Positions 1-8,168 of a stretch of 64,000 nt of DNA are shown in pieces. This DNA is from Streptomyces spectabilis. Its GTDB lineage: Bacteria; Actinomycetota; Actinomycetes; Streptomycetales; Streptomycetaceae. The notes under the pieces are model-generated. The model worked only from the letters and a program-made list of their open reading frames with translations. It made no database searches and was not told the origin of the DNA. Within the stretch, counting starts at the first letter, position 1. Each line of letters opens with the position of its first letter. The DNA is taken from the NCBI RefSeq assembly GCF_008704795.1, contig NZ_CP023690.1, positions 2,552,501 to 2,616,500 of the forward strand. Reading direction: 5' to 3'. Made by a program: the position numbers and the translations under genes.

Positions 1-1
1 C

Positions 2-1360
2 GCCACCGGTACGCCCTCCGTGGCGGAGGCCTCGGCGCTCGCGCGGGGCGGTGAACTGCTCGTGGCCAAGCGGAAGTCGGCGGGGCGGGCGACGTGTGCG
101 ATCGCGTGGTGGGGCACTGGCCCCTCCGCCGGGCCGCCGCCTTGGCCCCGGCCTTCGACTTCACCTTCGCCTTCCCTTTCGCCTTCTACTGAGACCTCGA
201 CTTCCACTCCGACGACGAAGGGCACCATCATCACGGCCACGGACTTGAGCACGGACTTGAGCACGGACTTGGGCACGGACGCCGCGACGGGCGGCGACGT
301 CGACCTGCGGCACCACGGCGACGCGGAGGTACGCGGGCGGGCCGACCTCGTCGACCTGGCCGTCAACGTCCGCTCCGACACGCCTCCCGCCTGGCTGAAG
401 CAGCACATCGCCGCCTCGCTCGACGGGCTCGCCGCCTACCCGGACGGCCGGGCGGCGCGGGCCGCCGTGGCGGCGCGGCACGGCGTGCCCCCGGAGCGGG
501 TGCTGCTCACCGCGGGCGCCGCCGAGGCCTTCGTGCTGCTCGCGCGGGCGCTGCCGGTGCGGCGGCCGGTCGTGGTGCATCCGCAGTTCACGGAGCCGGA
601 GGCGGCGCTGCGGGACGCCGGGCACACCGTGGAGCGGGTGCTCCTGCGGGCCTCGGACGGCTTCCGGCTCGACCCGGCGGCGGTCCCCGACGACGCGGAC
701 CTCGTCGTCGTGGGCAACCCGACCAACCCGACGTCGGTCCTGCACCCCGCCGCCAACCTCGCCCGCCTCGCCCGCCCGGGGCGGGTCCTCGTGGTGGACG
801 AGGCGTTCATGGACGCGGTGCCGGGTGAGCGCGAGGCGCTCGCCGGGCGCGTCGACGTGCCCGGGCTCGTGGTCCTGCGCAGCCTCACCAAGACGTGGGG
901 ACTCGCCGGTCTGCGCATCGGGTACGTCATCGCCGAGCCGGGGACGATCAGTGCCCTGGAGCGGGCGCAGCCGCTGTGGCCGGTGTCCTCGCCCGCCCTG
1001 GCGGCGGCCGAGGCCTGCGTGGCACCGCGCGCGCTCGCCGAGGCCGGGCACGTGGCGCACCGGGTCGCCGCCGAGCGGCAGCACCTCGTGGCCGGGCTGC
1101 GGGCGCTGCCCGGGGTGGAGGTGGTGGGTCCCGCCGAGGGGCCCTTCGTCCTGGTCCGGATGGCCGGGGCGGCGACCGTCGTACGGGAACGGCTGCGGGA
1201 GGGGGGGTTCATGGTGCGGCGCGGCGATACGTTTCCTGGCCTGGGGCCCGACTGGATGCGGGTGGCGGTGCGGGACCGCCCCACCACGGAAGCCTTCCTC
1301 CAGGCCCTCCCCCACGCCCGGCCCCCGCACGGCGAGCCCCTCCCACCCACCCACCCGTGA
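2..1360 (+). CDS. cobC: CbiG C-terminal end joined in frame to CobC-like PLP aminotransferase (5' partial)
   Basis: The frame is open from the first bases. Its first ~35 codons read GTPSVAEASALARGG and LLVAKRKSAG, the typical tail of CbiG/CobE-type cobalamin proteins. A Ser/Thr/Pro-rich linker of about 65 residues follows, then a fold-type I aminotransferase like Rv2231c/CobC. That enzyme family uses threonine-phosphate or histidinol-phosphate-like substrates in making the aminopropanol arm of cobalamin. The PLP lysine lies in SLTKTWGL. I find no in-frame ATG or GTG between the CbiG tail and the well-conserved part of CobC; only TTG codons at 245, 257 and 269 could start a separate protein. 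The gene is therefore a real fusion, or CobC starts at TTG. The 5' end lies outside the window. Confidence 0.75.
   Translation, partial: ATGTPSVAEASALARGGELLVAKRKSAGRATCAIAWWGTGPSAGPPPWPRPSTSPSPSLSPSTETSTSTPTTKGTIITATDLSTDLSTDLGTDAATGGDVDLRHHGDAEVRGRADLVDLAVNVRSDTPPAWLKQHIAASLDGLAAYPDGRAARAAVAARHGVPPERVLLTAGAAEAFVLLARALPVRRPVVVHPQFTEPEAALRDAGHTVERVLLRASDGFRLDPAAVPDDADLVVVGNPTNPTSVLHPAANLARLARPGRVLVVDEAFMDAVPGEREALAGRVDVPGLVVLRSLTKTWGLAGLRIGYVIAEPGTISALERAQPLWPVSSPALAAAEACVAPRALAEAGHVAHRVAAERQHLVAGLRALPGVEVVGPAEGPFVLVRMAGAATVVRERLREGGFMVRRGDTFPGLGPDWMRVAVRDRPTTEAFLQALPHARPPHGEPLPPTHP
242..280 (+). repeat. 12-bp tandem repeat in the CbiG-CobC linker
   Basis: About three copies of a 12-base unit (GACTTGAGCACG, the last copy with GGC for AGC) encode the repeated tetrapeptide DLST in the linker before CobC. 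Such a repeat can change length by slippage without breaking the frame. Confidence 0.8.
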
Positions 1361-1776
1361 CTCCACGCTCCCCGGCCCGGCCGCCAACCCCGCCGCTCCG
1401 CGGCGGCTCTCGCCCACCCACCCGCCCGTTTGCTCGGAACTGGACAGCGCGGGGAGAACGAGGGTGCCGAGCAATGGAGGGGCTGACGGGAAGAGACGCC
1501 GCGGAGCGGCGGGATTCGGGGCCGGGCGGCGAGGCGCCGCGTAATGGGCGGGCGGGTGGGCAAGAGCGCCGCGGAGCGGCGGGGTTCGGGGCCGGGCCAT
1601 GAAGCGCCCAGCCATGGGCGGGCGGGTGGGCGAGAACGCCGCGGAGCGGCGGGGTTCAGGGCCGGGCCATGAAGCGCCCAGTCATGGGCGGGTGGGTGGG
1701 AGAGGTCCCGCCGGGCAGAGGCTGAAGGGGGACACCGCCCCGGGCCCCGGGACCGGCGGAGGCGCCCCCGCCAGGG
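1361..1776. repeat. Intergenic 70-bp tandem repeats with an inverted copy
   Basis: This gap lies between two convergent genes and holds no credible gene. GCCGCGGAGCGGC occurs at 1498, 1568 and 1638, an exact 70-bp period, inside near-identical units running from about 1491 to 1700. Each unit also carries GGGCCGGGCCATGAAGCG-like and GGGCGGGTGGG blocks; the first copy is more diverged. An inverted copy of about 55 bp lies at roughly 1373-1428 and could fold against any direct copy into a very stable stem. A role as bidirectional terminator is inference. Confidence 0.8.
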
Positions 1777-2703
1777 TCAGCGGCGGCGGGTGTAGACGAG
1801 GGCCCCGCCTCCGGCCAAGAGGAGGACCACGGCCCCGCCGGCGACGTAGGGCGTCAGGGAGGAGCCCCCGGTCTCCGCGAGGTCGTCCTTCTCCTGGCGA
1901 GGAGCCTCCCGCTTCGCGGCGACGGGCTCGGCAGGCCTCCCGCCCTTGGGCTCGGGCAGCGGCTTGGCCCCGGGCCCGGGAGCCACGCACGACGCCCCCG
2001 CGAGGGTCACCGTGCCCTCGACCGCGGCGACGCCGAGCTTCAGCGGGTCGACGGACACCTGGAGCCGGAGCGCGGTCGCGGCGGCCGTACGGGACGTGGT
2101 GCGCGTCGAGGAGAGGTCGAGGCGGACCTCGCCGACGCCGGGGACGGACACCTGGGTCGTACCGGCGGACTTGACGCCGACCTTCTTGCCGAGGACGGTC
2201 ACGCCGCCGAGGAACGTCGACGAGGCGACGGCCCGCTTGCCCGCCGCGCACACGGCCTTGGAGGTGACCTGGTCGACCTCCACCAGCGGGAGCAGCGGCA
2301 GTCCCGGCACGTGCACCTTGGCGCGGGCGACGTTGCTGTAGCCCTCGGCGGTGCCGCCCTTGACGGTGGCGCGGGCGGTGGCGACGTCGGCCCGGAGCAC
2401 ACTGAACGGCTGCCCGCCCTCGACGCCGTCGAGCTTCGCGGTGAGGGTGGTCCGGCTGGCGCTCGCGGGCGCGCTGACGTCGTTGAGGGCGACGTCGAGC
2501 GGCGCCCGTACGGTCTTGTTGAGCAGGGAGACCTCGAGGCCGGTGCGGAGCACGACGGCTCCGGCGCGGCCGCCTCGGTGGTCGTCCGTCGCGTGCGCGG
2601 TGGCCGCGGTGCCGAGCGCCGCGGGACCGGCGGCGACCACCGTGGCGGCGGCGAGCGCACCGATGCGGCGCGTGGGCAGGCGGCGGAAGGCGTTGCTGGT
2701 CAA
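1777..2703 (-). CDS. LAETG-anchored secreted surface protein (SCO1860-like)
   Basis: A 308-residue exported protein anchored to the cell wall by sortase. A TTG start is chosen because the residues after it (TSNAFRRLPTRR) lead straight into a hydrophobic signal peptide ending near AHATDDH, whereas upstream codons look non-coding. The C-terminus has the sorting signal in order: LAETG at about residues 275-279, a hydrophobic stretch, then an RRR tail. LAXTG is the motif cut by class E sortases of streptomycetes. The middle has no domain I recognise. From memory, the family is conserved beside cobalamin genes in Streptomyces; its function is unknown. Confidence 0.8.
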   Translation of the reverse strand: MTSNAFRRLPTRRIGALAAATVVAAGPAALGTAATAHATDDHRGGRAGAVVLRTGLEVSLLNKTVRAPLDVALNDVSAPASASRTTLTAKLDGVEGGQPFSVLRADVATARATVKGGTAEGYSNVARAKVHVPGLPLLPLVEVDQVTSKAVCAAGKRAVASSTFLGGVTVLGKKVGVKSAGTTQVSVPGVGEVRLDLSSTRTTSRTAAATALRLQVSVDPLKLGVAAVEGTVTLAGASCVAPGPGAKPLPEPKGGRPAEPVAAKREAPRQEKDDLAETGGSSLTPYVAGGAVVLLLAGGGALVYTRRR

Positions 2704-3044
2704 GGTGGTGGAACCCCCACATGAGTCATGAAGGCGCCGCCGCGCACGCCACACGGGGACATCGCGTGCACGGGGCGCCACTGATGCCTGCGCGCGCCGG
2801 GAGGCGCCGCCGACTCCGGCATCTTTACGCACTGAGAGTGAACGGGCAGCAACCTGGCGTGAGTTCACTCCATCGGGAGGTTTCCGTCCCTGCTTTCGAA
2901 TCGGCTGACACGGGCGTTCCCCCGAACCCCCCGAATCTCCCGCATCACGACGGCTGACGGGGCACAAGGCGCGGCGGGGCACCACTCAACGAGCCCGGCA
3001 CCCCGTTCGTCACCGTCCGTCAACGCCGCGCCCGTCAGGGGCCG
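2704..3044 (-). promoter_or_regulatory. Gene-free region upstream of the LAETG gene, with a weak promoter candidate
   Basis: A gap of 341 bases between two minus-strand genes. On the minus strand, TTGCTG (2852-2847) is followed after 17 bases by CGTAAA (2829-2824), a weak sigma-70-like match that could drive the LAETG gene. I see no hairpin, repeat or small gene here. Confidence 0.3.
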
Positions 3045-4133
3045 TCAGCCGACGACGCGGCCGTCGAGCACCACGCGCCGGGGCGCGGCGAGCACCCGTA
3101 CGTCCGCTCGCGGATCGGCCTCGTACACGACGAGGTCACCCGGCGCGCCCTCGACGAGTCCGGGGCGCCCCAGCCAGGCCCGCGCGCCCCACGTCGTGGC
3201 CGAGAGGGCGTCGATCGCCGGGATGCCCGCCTTGGTGAGCTCCGCGACCTCGCCGCCGATCAGGCCGTGCGCGAGGGAGCCCCCGGCGTCGGTGCCCGCG
3301 AACACCGGCACCCCGGCGTCGTACGCGGCCCGGACGGTGTCGTAGCGGCGCTCGTGGAGGCGGCGCATGTGGTCCGCCCACTTCGGGAACTTCTTCTCGC
3401 CGCCCGCGGCGAGCCGCGGGAAGGTCGCGATGTTCACGAGGGTCGGCACGATCGCGACGCCCCGCTCCGCGAACAGCGGGATGGTGTCCTCGGTCAGGCC
3501 CGTCGCGTGCTCGACGCAGTCGATGCCCGCCTCGACCAGGTCGCGGAGGGAGTCCTCGGCGAAGCAGTGCGCGGTGACGCGGGCGCCGAGCCGGTGCGCC
3601 TCGGCGATCGCCTCCTGGACGGCGCCGCGCGGCCAGCACGCCGTCAGGTCGCCCGCGTCGCGGTCGATCCAGTCGCCGACGAGCTTGACCCAGCCGTCGC
3701 CGCGGCGCGCCTCCCGCGCGACGTACGCGGTGAGGTCGCCGGGCTCGACCTCGTGCGCGTAGTTGCGGATGTAGCGGCGGGTGCGGGCGATGTGGCGACC
3801 CGCCCTGATGATCTTCGGCAGATCCGCGCGGTCGTCGATCCAGCGGGTGTCGGACGGCGAGCCCGCGTCGCGCAGGAGCAGCGCGCCCGCGTCGCGTTCG
3901 GTGAGCGCCTGCTTCTCGGCCTCCTCGGCCGGAACGGCCCCGTGGGCGTCGAGGCCGACGTGGCAGTGCGCGTCGACGAGGCCCGGAAGCACCCAGCCCT
4001 CGACCGTCACCGCGTCCCGCGCGGCGGGGCGTTCGAAGGTCACCCGGCCGCCGACCACCCACAGCTCGTCCCGTACGTCCTCGGGCCCGACGAGCACCCG
4101 CCCCTTCACGTGCAGCACCGCGTGATCGCTCAT
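3045..4133 (-). CDS. Amidohydrolase family protein (metal-dependent)
   Basis: A 362-residue metal-dependent hydrolase of the imidazolonepropionase/aryldialkylphosphatase-like amidohydrolase group. Start MSDHAVLHVKG gives the usual short N-terminal beta domain. The metal ligands are visible in order: DAHCHVGL (His56 and His58), TAHCF, VEHATG, and the late Asp in GTDAGG. The C-terminal APGDLVVYEADP stretch is the usual return to the beta domain. Family members hydrolyse cyclic amides, peptides or organophosphates; the substrate here cannot be read from sequence. It is divergent from the aminotransferase at 4232, about 100 bases away, so both share one promoter region. Confidence 0.85.
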   Translation of the reverse strand: MSDHAVLHVKGRVLVGPEDVRDELWVVGGRVTFERPAARDAVTVEGWVLPGLVDAHCHVGLDAHGAVPAEEAEKQALTERDAGALLLRDAGSPSDTRWIDDRADLPKIIRAGRHIARTRRYIRNYAHEVEPGDLTAYVAREARRGDGWVKLVGDWIDRDAGDLTACWPRGAVQEAIAEAHRLGARVTAHCFAEDSLRDLVEAGIDCVEHATGLTEDTIPLFAERGVAIVPTLVNIATFPRLAAGGEKKFPKWADHMRRLHERRYDTVRAAYDAGVPVFAGTDAGGSLAHGLIGGEVAELTKAGIPAIDALSATTWGARAWLGRPGLVEGAPGDLVVYEADPRADVRVLAAPRRVVLDGRVVG

Positions 4134-4231
4134 GGACAGCAGCTTAGGAGGCGTAGGACCTGACCGGAGGCGCTCGGTAGGCTCGGTCGCGACCTCCCGT
4201 CCCGACGCAGCGCGAAGTGAGCCGAAGCACC

Positions 4232-5335
4232 ATGACACACCCCCTTCTCGACCTGGCGCCGCTGAGCGCCGCGCACTTCGCCGCCATCGAGGACCGCGTC
4301 GCCCGGCTCCTGGACACCCGGCAGGACGTCGTGATCACGCAGGGCGAGGCGCTGCTGCCCCTCGAGGGCTGCATCCGGGGCGCCGCGCGGCCCGGCACCA
4401 CCGCCCTGAACGTGATCACGGGCCCGTACGGGCAGACCTTCGGCGACTGGCTGCGCGACTGCGGGGCGACGGTGGTCGACCTCGCGGTGCCGTTCCACAC
4501 GGCCGTCACCGCCGCGCAGGTCGAGGAGGCCTTCGCCGCGCACCCCGAGATCGACTTCGTGTCCCTCGTGCACGCCGAGGCGGCGACCGGCAACACCAAC
4601 CCGGTCGCGGAGATCGGCGAGGTGGTGCGCGCGCACGGCGCCCTGTTCATGCTGGACGCCGTCGCCTCCGTGGCCGCCGAGCCGCTGCTCCCGGACGCGT
4701 GGGGCGTGGACCTGTGCGTGATCGGCGCGCAGAAGGCCATGGGCGGCCCCGCGGGCGTGTCCGCGGTGTCGGTGAGCGAGCGGGCCTGGGAGCGGATCGC
4801 CGCCAACCCCGAGGCCCCGCGCCGCTCGTACCTGTCGCTGCTCGACTGGAAGCAGCGCTGGATCGACGGCGGCCGCAAGGCGCTCCTGCACGCGCCCGCG
4901 CAGCTGGAGATGCTCGCCCTCGAGGCGTGCCTGGAGCGGATCGAGTCGGAGGGCCTGGACGCGCTGATGGCCCGGCACGCGACGGCCGCCGCGGCGACGC
5001 GTGCGGGCGCCGTGGCGCTCGGCGGCGGTCTGGAGCCGTACGTGTACGAGGCCGGGGACGCGGCGCCCGTCGCGACGACGCTGCGCGCCCCGCGCGGGGT
5101 CGACGCGGCCGAGCTCGTGGCCAGGTCGCTCGCGGCCGACCCGGTGCTTCCGCTGGTCACGGGCGGCGGTGCGCTCGCCAAGGAGATGATCCGGGTCAAC
5201 CACTACGGCCCGGACGCCACGCGCGGCGTGGTGCACGCCTCCCTTGCCGCGCTCGGCGCGGCGATGGGCGAGGCCGGGCTCGCCGTGGACCTCGAAGGGG
5301 CCCGCCGCGCCGTCACACAGGCCTGGCAGGCCTGA
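4232..5335 (+). CDS. Class V aminotransferase-fold PLP enzyme (alanine/serine-glyoxylate type)
   Basis: A 367-residue fold-type I PLP enzyme. The lysine binding the cofactor is about K168 in VIGAQKAMGGPAG, preceded by LDAVASV, whose Asp contacts the pyridine nitrogen. HAEAATGNTNP is the class V pattern of the glyoxylate aminotransferase, cysteine desulfurase and phosphonate aminotransferase group. The ATG at 4232 is preferred; a GTG five codons upstream is possible. The gene is divergent from an amidohydrolase and ends at a strong hairpin terminator. The substrate is unknown. Confidence 0.8.
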   Translation: MTHPLLDLAPLSAAHFAAIEDRVARLLDTRQDVVITQGEALLPLEGCIRGAARPGTTALNVITGPYGQTFGDWLRDCGATVVDLAVPFHTAVTAAQVEEAFAAHPEIDFVSLVHAEAATGNTNPVAEIGEVVRAHGALFMLDAVASVAAEPLLPDAWGVDLCVIGAQKAMGGPAGVSAVSVSERAWERIAANPEAPRRSYLSLLDWKQRWIDGGRKALLHAPAQLEMLALEACLERIESEGLDALMARHATAAAATRAGAVALGGGLEPYVYEAGDAAPVATTLRAPRGVDAAELVARSLAADPVLPLVTGGGALAKEMIRVNHYGPDATRGVVHASLAALGAAMGEAGLAVDLEGARRAVTQAWQA

Positions 5336-5352
5336 CGGACCCGATCCGCCCG

Positions 5353-5396
5353 TCCCTGTGGGCCCGCGTTCGAACGCGGGCCCACAGGGATTTTTT
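5353..5396 (+). terminator. Strong intrinsic terminator after the class V aminotransferase
   Basis: An 18-bp perfect inverted repeat (arms 5353-5370 and 5373-5390) with a two-base gap is followed by six T residues. This is unusually canonical for a streptomycete and insulates the ectoine operon from upstream reading. Confidence 0.92.
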
Positions 5397-5712
5397 CTAG
5401 GTTTATCAGGATGCTTTTCAGGTCCCTTTAACGGCGCCTTCATGAATTCCTTATGAGAATAGCTTCCCGTATTCTTCTGCCCGCTTTCCCGAACCCTAAA
5501 CGCCAGGGTTTCGTCAGGAGGAATCGGCGCCGCACGCCGCTGTGACGCACTCCACAGCGCGCCCGATTTAGCATGAAAAAACACGGGCAAATCGCCACAG
5601 AACCCCGAGCTCTCATGCGGGCGCTCGCGCCTGCGTGATAACACATGAGGGCGCGCCACGTAACCCCTTCCCCCGATGCAATCCCAGAAATTGCTCGGTA
5701 AATTCAATCCGC
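5397..5712 (+). promoter_or_regulatory. AT-rich ectA leader with two inverted repeats
   Basis: This roughly 315-base gap is much richer in A/T than its surroundings and must hold the ectABCD promoter. Two inverted repeats are visible: AGAATA-N8-TATTCT at 5456-5475 and AACCCT-N7-AGGGTT at 5492-5510. Either could be an operator or transcript hairpin. I cannot place a -10/-35 pair with confidence, and no regulator gene adjoins the operon. Confidence 0.5.
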
Positions 5713-6270
5713 ATGACCGCTGCACAAGCCGATCTACCGACCGACCTGCAAGCGAATTTCCTCGGAATGCCCGACGGACTGCGACTCGACACCCCGGACG
5801 TCGCCGACGGCGCCGCGATCTGGCGCATCGCCCGCGACTCGAAGGTCCTCGACCTCAACTCGTCGTACAGCTATCTGCTGTGGTGCCGCGACTTCGCGGC
5901 GACGTCCGTGGTGGCCCGGGACGCCGACGGCGAGCCGGTCGGCTTCATCACCGGCTACGTCCGCCCGGACGCGCCGCACACCCTCGTGGTCTGGCAGGCC
6001 GCCGTCGACCACGCGCACCGCGGCCGCGGTCTCGCCGGCGCGCTGCTCGACGGGCTGACCGCGCGGGTCGTCGCACCGCGCGGGCTCACCACCCTGGAGA
6101 CGACCATCACGCCGGGCAACACCGCGTCCGAGCGCCTCTTCGCCTCGTACGCGAAGCGGCACGGCGCCGGTGTCGAGCGCACGGTCCTGTTCGACGCGGC
6201 CCTCTTCCCCGGCGACGACGGCGGGCACGAGCCCGAAGTCCTGTACGTCATCGGGCCGTTGGCCCCCTGA
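5713..6270 (+). CDS. ectA: L-2,4-diaminobutyrate acetyltransferase
   Basis: First gene of the ectoine operon; a GNAT-fold enzyme that acetylates L-2,4-diaminobutyrate at N4 using acetyl-CoA. The 185-residue product has the EctA hallmarks: LDLNSSYSYLLWCRDFAATS near residues 55-75 and the acetyl-CoA loop HRGRGLAGALLDG. Start MTAAQADLPTDLQ is chosen because it begins like other streptomycete EctA proteins and the 26 codons upstream do not look conserved. The ribosome site is weak. ectB follows after 75 bases. Confidence 0.95.
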   Translation: MTAAQADLPTDLQANFLGMPDGLRLDTPDVADGAAIWRIARDSKVLDLNSSYSYLLWCRDFAATSVVARDADGEPVGFITGYVRPDAPHTLVVWQAAVDHAHRGRGLAGALLDGLTARVVAPRGLTTLETTITPGNTASERLFASYAKRHGAGVERTVLFDAALFPGDDGGHEPEVLYVIGPLAP

Positions 6271-6345
6271 GCCGACCGGGCCCGCAGCACCACCCCCTCA
6301 CTTCCCTCCCTCCCGCACGCCACTTCATCTCCCAGGAGATTCGCT

Positions 6346-7617
6346 GTGACCATCACCCAGCCGGACCTGAGCGTCTTCGAGACCCTGGAGTCGGAGGTGC
6401 GCAGCTACTGCCGCGGTTGGCCCACTGTCTTCGACCGCGCGCAGGGCAGCCGCATGTACGACGAGGACGGCCACGAGTACCTCGACTTCTTCGCGGGCGC
6501 CGGGTCGCTCAACTACGGGCACAACAACCCCGTCCTGAAACGGGCGTTGCTGGACTACCTGGAGCGCGACGGCGTCACCCACGGCCTCGACATGTCGACG
6601 ACCGCCAAGCGCGCGTTCCTGGAGTCGTTCCAGAACCTGATCCTGCGCCCGCGCGACCTGCCGTACAAGGTCATGTTCCCGGGCCCGACGGGCACCAACG
6701 CGGTGGAGTCCGCGCTGAAGCTGGCCCGCAAGGTCAAGGGCCGCGAGTCGATCGTGTCGTTCACGAACGCGTTCCACGGCATGTCGCTCGGCTCGCTCGC
6801 GGTCACCGGCAACGCCTTCAAGCGGGCGGGCGCCGGGATACCGCTGGTGCACGGCACGCCGATGCCGTTCGACCACTACCTGGACGGCAAGGTCCCCGAC
6901 TTCCTGTGGTTCGAGCGGCTCCTGGAGGACCAGGGCTCGGGTCTGAACAAGCCCGCCGCCGTGATCGTGGAGACCGTGCAGGGCGAGGGCGGCATCAACG
7001 TGGCGCGCGCCGAGTGGCTGCGTGCCCTCGAAGCCCTCTGCCGCCGCCAGGACATGCTCCTGATCGTCGACGACATCCAGATGGGCTGCGGCCGCACCGG
7101 CGCGTTCTTCTCCTTCGAGGAGGCGGGCATCTCGCCGGACATCGTGACGGTCTCCAAGTCCATCAGCGGCTACGGCCTGCCGATGGCGCTGACCCTCTTC
7201 AAGCCGGAGCTCGACATCTGGGAGCCGGGTGAGCACAACGGCACCTTCCGCGGCAACAACCCGGCGTTCGTGACGGCCGCCGCCGCCCTGCAGACGTATT
7301 GGTCCGACGGGCCCGCGATGGAGAAGCAGACCCGCGCCCGCGGCGAGCAGATCGAGCAGACGCTGGTCGCGCTCGTCGACGAGCACCGCGCCGACATCGT
7401 GGAGTACCGCGGCCGCGGCCTGGTGTGGGGCATCGAGTTCCGCGACAAGGAGCGCGCGGGCCGGGTGGCCGGGCGCGCCTTCGAGCTCGGCCTGCTCATC
7501 GAGACCTCGGGCCCCCAGAGCGAGGTCGTCAAGCTCCTGCCGGCCCTGACCATCACCGCCGACGAGCTCGACGAGGGCCTGCGCACCCTGACCCGCGCCG
7601 TCCGCGAGACGGCCTGA
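6346..7617 (+). CDS. ectB: Diaminobutyrate-2-oxoglutarate transaminase
   Basis: Converts aspartate semialdehyde and glutamate to 2,4-diaminobutyrate, the first committed ectoine step. The 423 residues match the family length. It is a class III aminotransferase: [19 protein letters not shown] early, [12 protein letters not shown] for the pyridine-binding Asp, and the PLP lysine about K271 in [17 protein letters not shown] start follows CAGGAGATTCGCT, a good ribosome site. It sits between ectA and ectC in the standard order. Confidence 0.96.
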   Translation: MTITQPDLSVFETLESEVRSYCRGWPTVFDRAQGSRMYDEDGHEYLDFFAGAGSLNYGHNNPVLKRALLDYLERDGVTHGLDMSTTAKRAFLESFQNLILRPRDLPYKVMFPGPTGTNAVESALKLARKVKGRESIVSFTNAFHGMSLGSLAVTGNAFKRAGAGIPLVHGTPMPFDHYLDGKVPDFLWFERLLEDQGSGLNKPAAVIVETVQGEGGINVARAEWLRALEALCRRQDMLLIVDDIQMGCGRTGAFFSFEEAGISPDIVTVSKSISGYGLPMALTLFKPELDIWEPGEHNGTFRGNNPAFVTAAAALQTYWSDGPAMEKQTRARGEQIEQTLVALVDEHRADIVEYRGRGLVWGIEFRDKERAGRVAGRAFELGLLIETSGPQSEVVKLLPALTITADELDEGLRTLTRAVRETA

Positions 7618-7623
7618 CCCCCT

Positions 7624-7670
7624 CGTACGGACCCCATCGACCTCGTACGACCGCGTACAGCGTCGTACGA
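7624..7670. repeat. Phased CGTACG repeats between ectB and ectC
   Basis: CGTACG occurs at 7624, 7644 and 7664, with a partial CGTACA at 7654, so the motif recurs on a 10-bp or 20-bp helical phase. Two of the copies extend to the palindrome TCGTACGA. This is the whole ectB-ectC gap before the ectC ribosome site; it may bind a protein, or be chance enrichment of a common octamer. Confidence 0.55.
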
Positions 7671-7695
7671 CCAGCAAGAAAGGCACTGACTCACC

Positions 7696-8100
7696 GTGAT
7701 CGTCCGCTCGTTCAAGGACATCGAAGGCACCGACCGGCACGTGAAGGCCGCGTCGGGCACCTGGGAGAGCAAGCGCATCGTGCTCGCCAAGGAGCGCGTC
7801 GGCTTCTCGCTGCACGAGACCATCCTGTACGCGGGTACGGAGACCGCCATGTGGTACGCCAACCACGTGGAGGCCGTGGTGTGCACCAAGGGGGAGGCGG
7901 AGCTCACCGACCACACCGACGGTGAGACGTACCGCATCACCCCCGGCACCATGTACCTGCTCGACGGGCACGAGAAGCACACGCTGCGCGTCAAGGAGGA
8001 CTTCCACTGCCTGTGCGTCTTCAACCCGCCGGTGACGGGCCGTGAGGACCACGACGAGAACGGCGTCTACCCGCTGCTCACGGAGCCGGAGTCCGCGTAG
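7696..8100 (+). CDS. ectC: L-ectoine synthase
   Basis: Cyclises N4-acetyl-diaminobutyrate to ectoine with loss of water. The 134-residue product is a small cupin-fold enzyme, normal for EctC; it starts [16 protein letters not shown] and carries the family features [17 protein letters not shown] and [17 protein letters not shown] with the cupin ligand-pocket residues. It has a GTG start with an AGAAAGG ribosome site. It is third in the ectABCD operon, 78 bases after ectB. Confidence 0.96.
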   Translation: MIVRSFKDIEGTDRHVKAASGTWESKRIVLAKERVGFSLHETILYAGTETAMWYANHVEAVVCTKGEAELTDHTDGETYRITPGTMYLLDGHEKHTLRVKEDFHCLCVFNPPVTGREDHDENGVYPLLTEPESA

Positions 8101-8168
8101 CCGAGACGGCCGGGCAACACCCCGACATCCCCATACGGGCCGCAACGAGAGGAGAGGCAGGCACCACC

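Noticed and set aside
161..1615. Long open frames opposite real genes, such as 161-1615 and 6325-8181 on the minus strand, or 36312-39119
   Set aside because: High GC content leaves antisense frames open. These read as Arg/Gly/Pro-rich low-complexity protein and lie opposite genes with clear family motifs.
1491..1700. 70-bp repeats as a CRISPR array
   Set aside because: The units are directly tandem with no unique spacers, and no cas gene is present.
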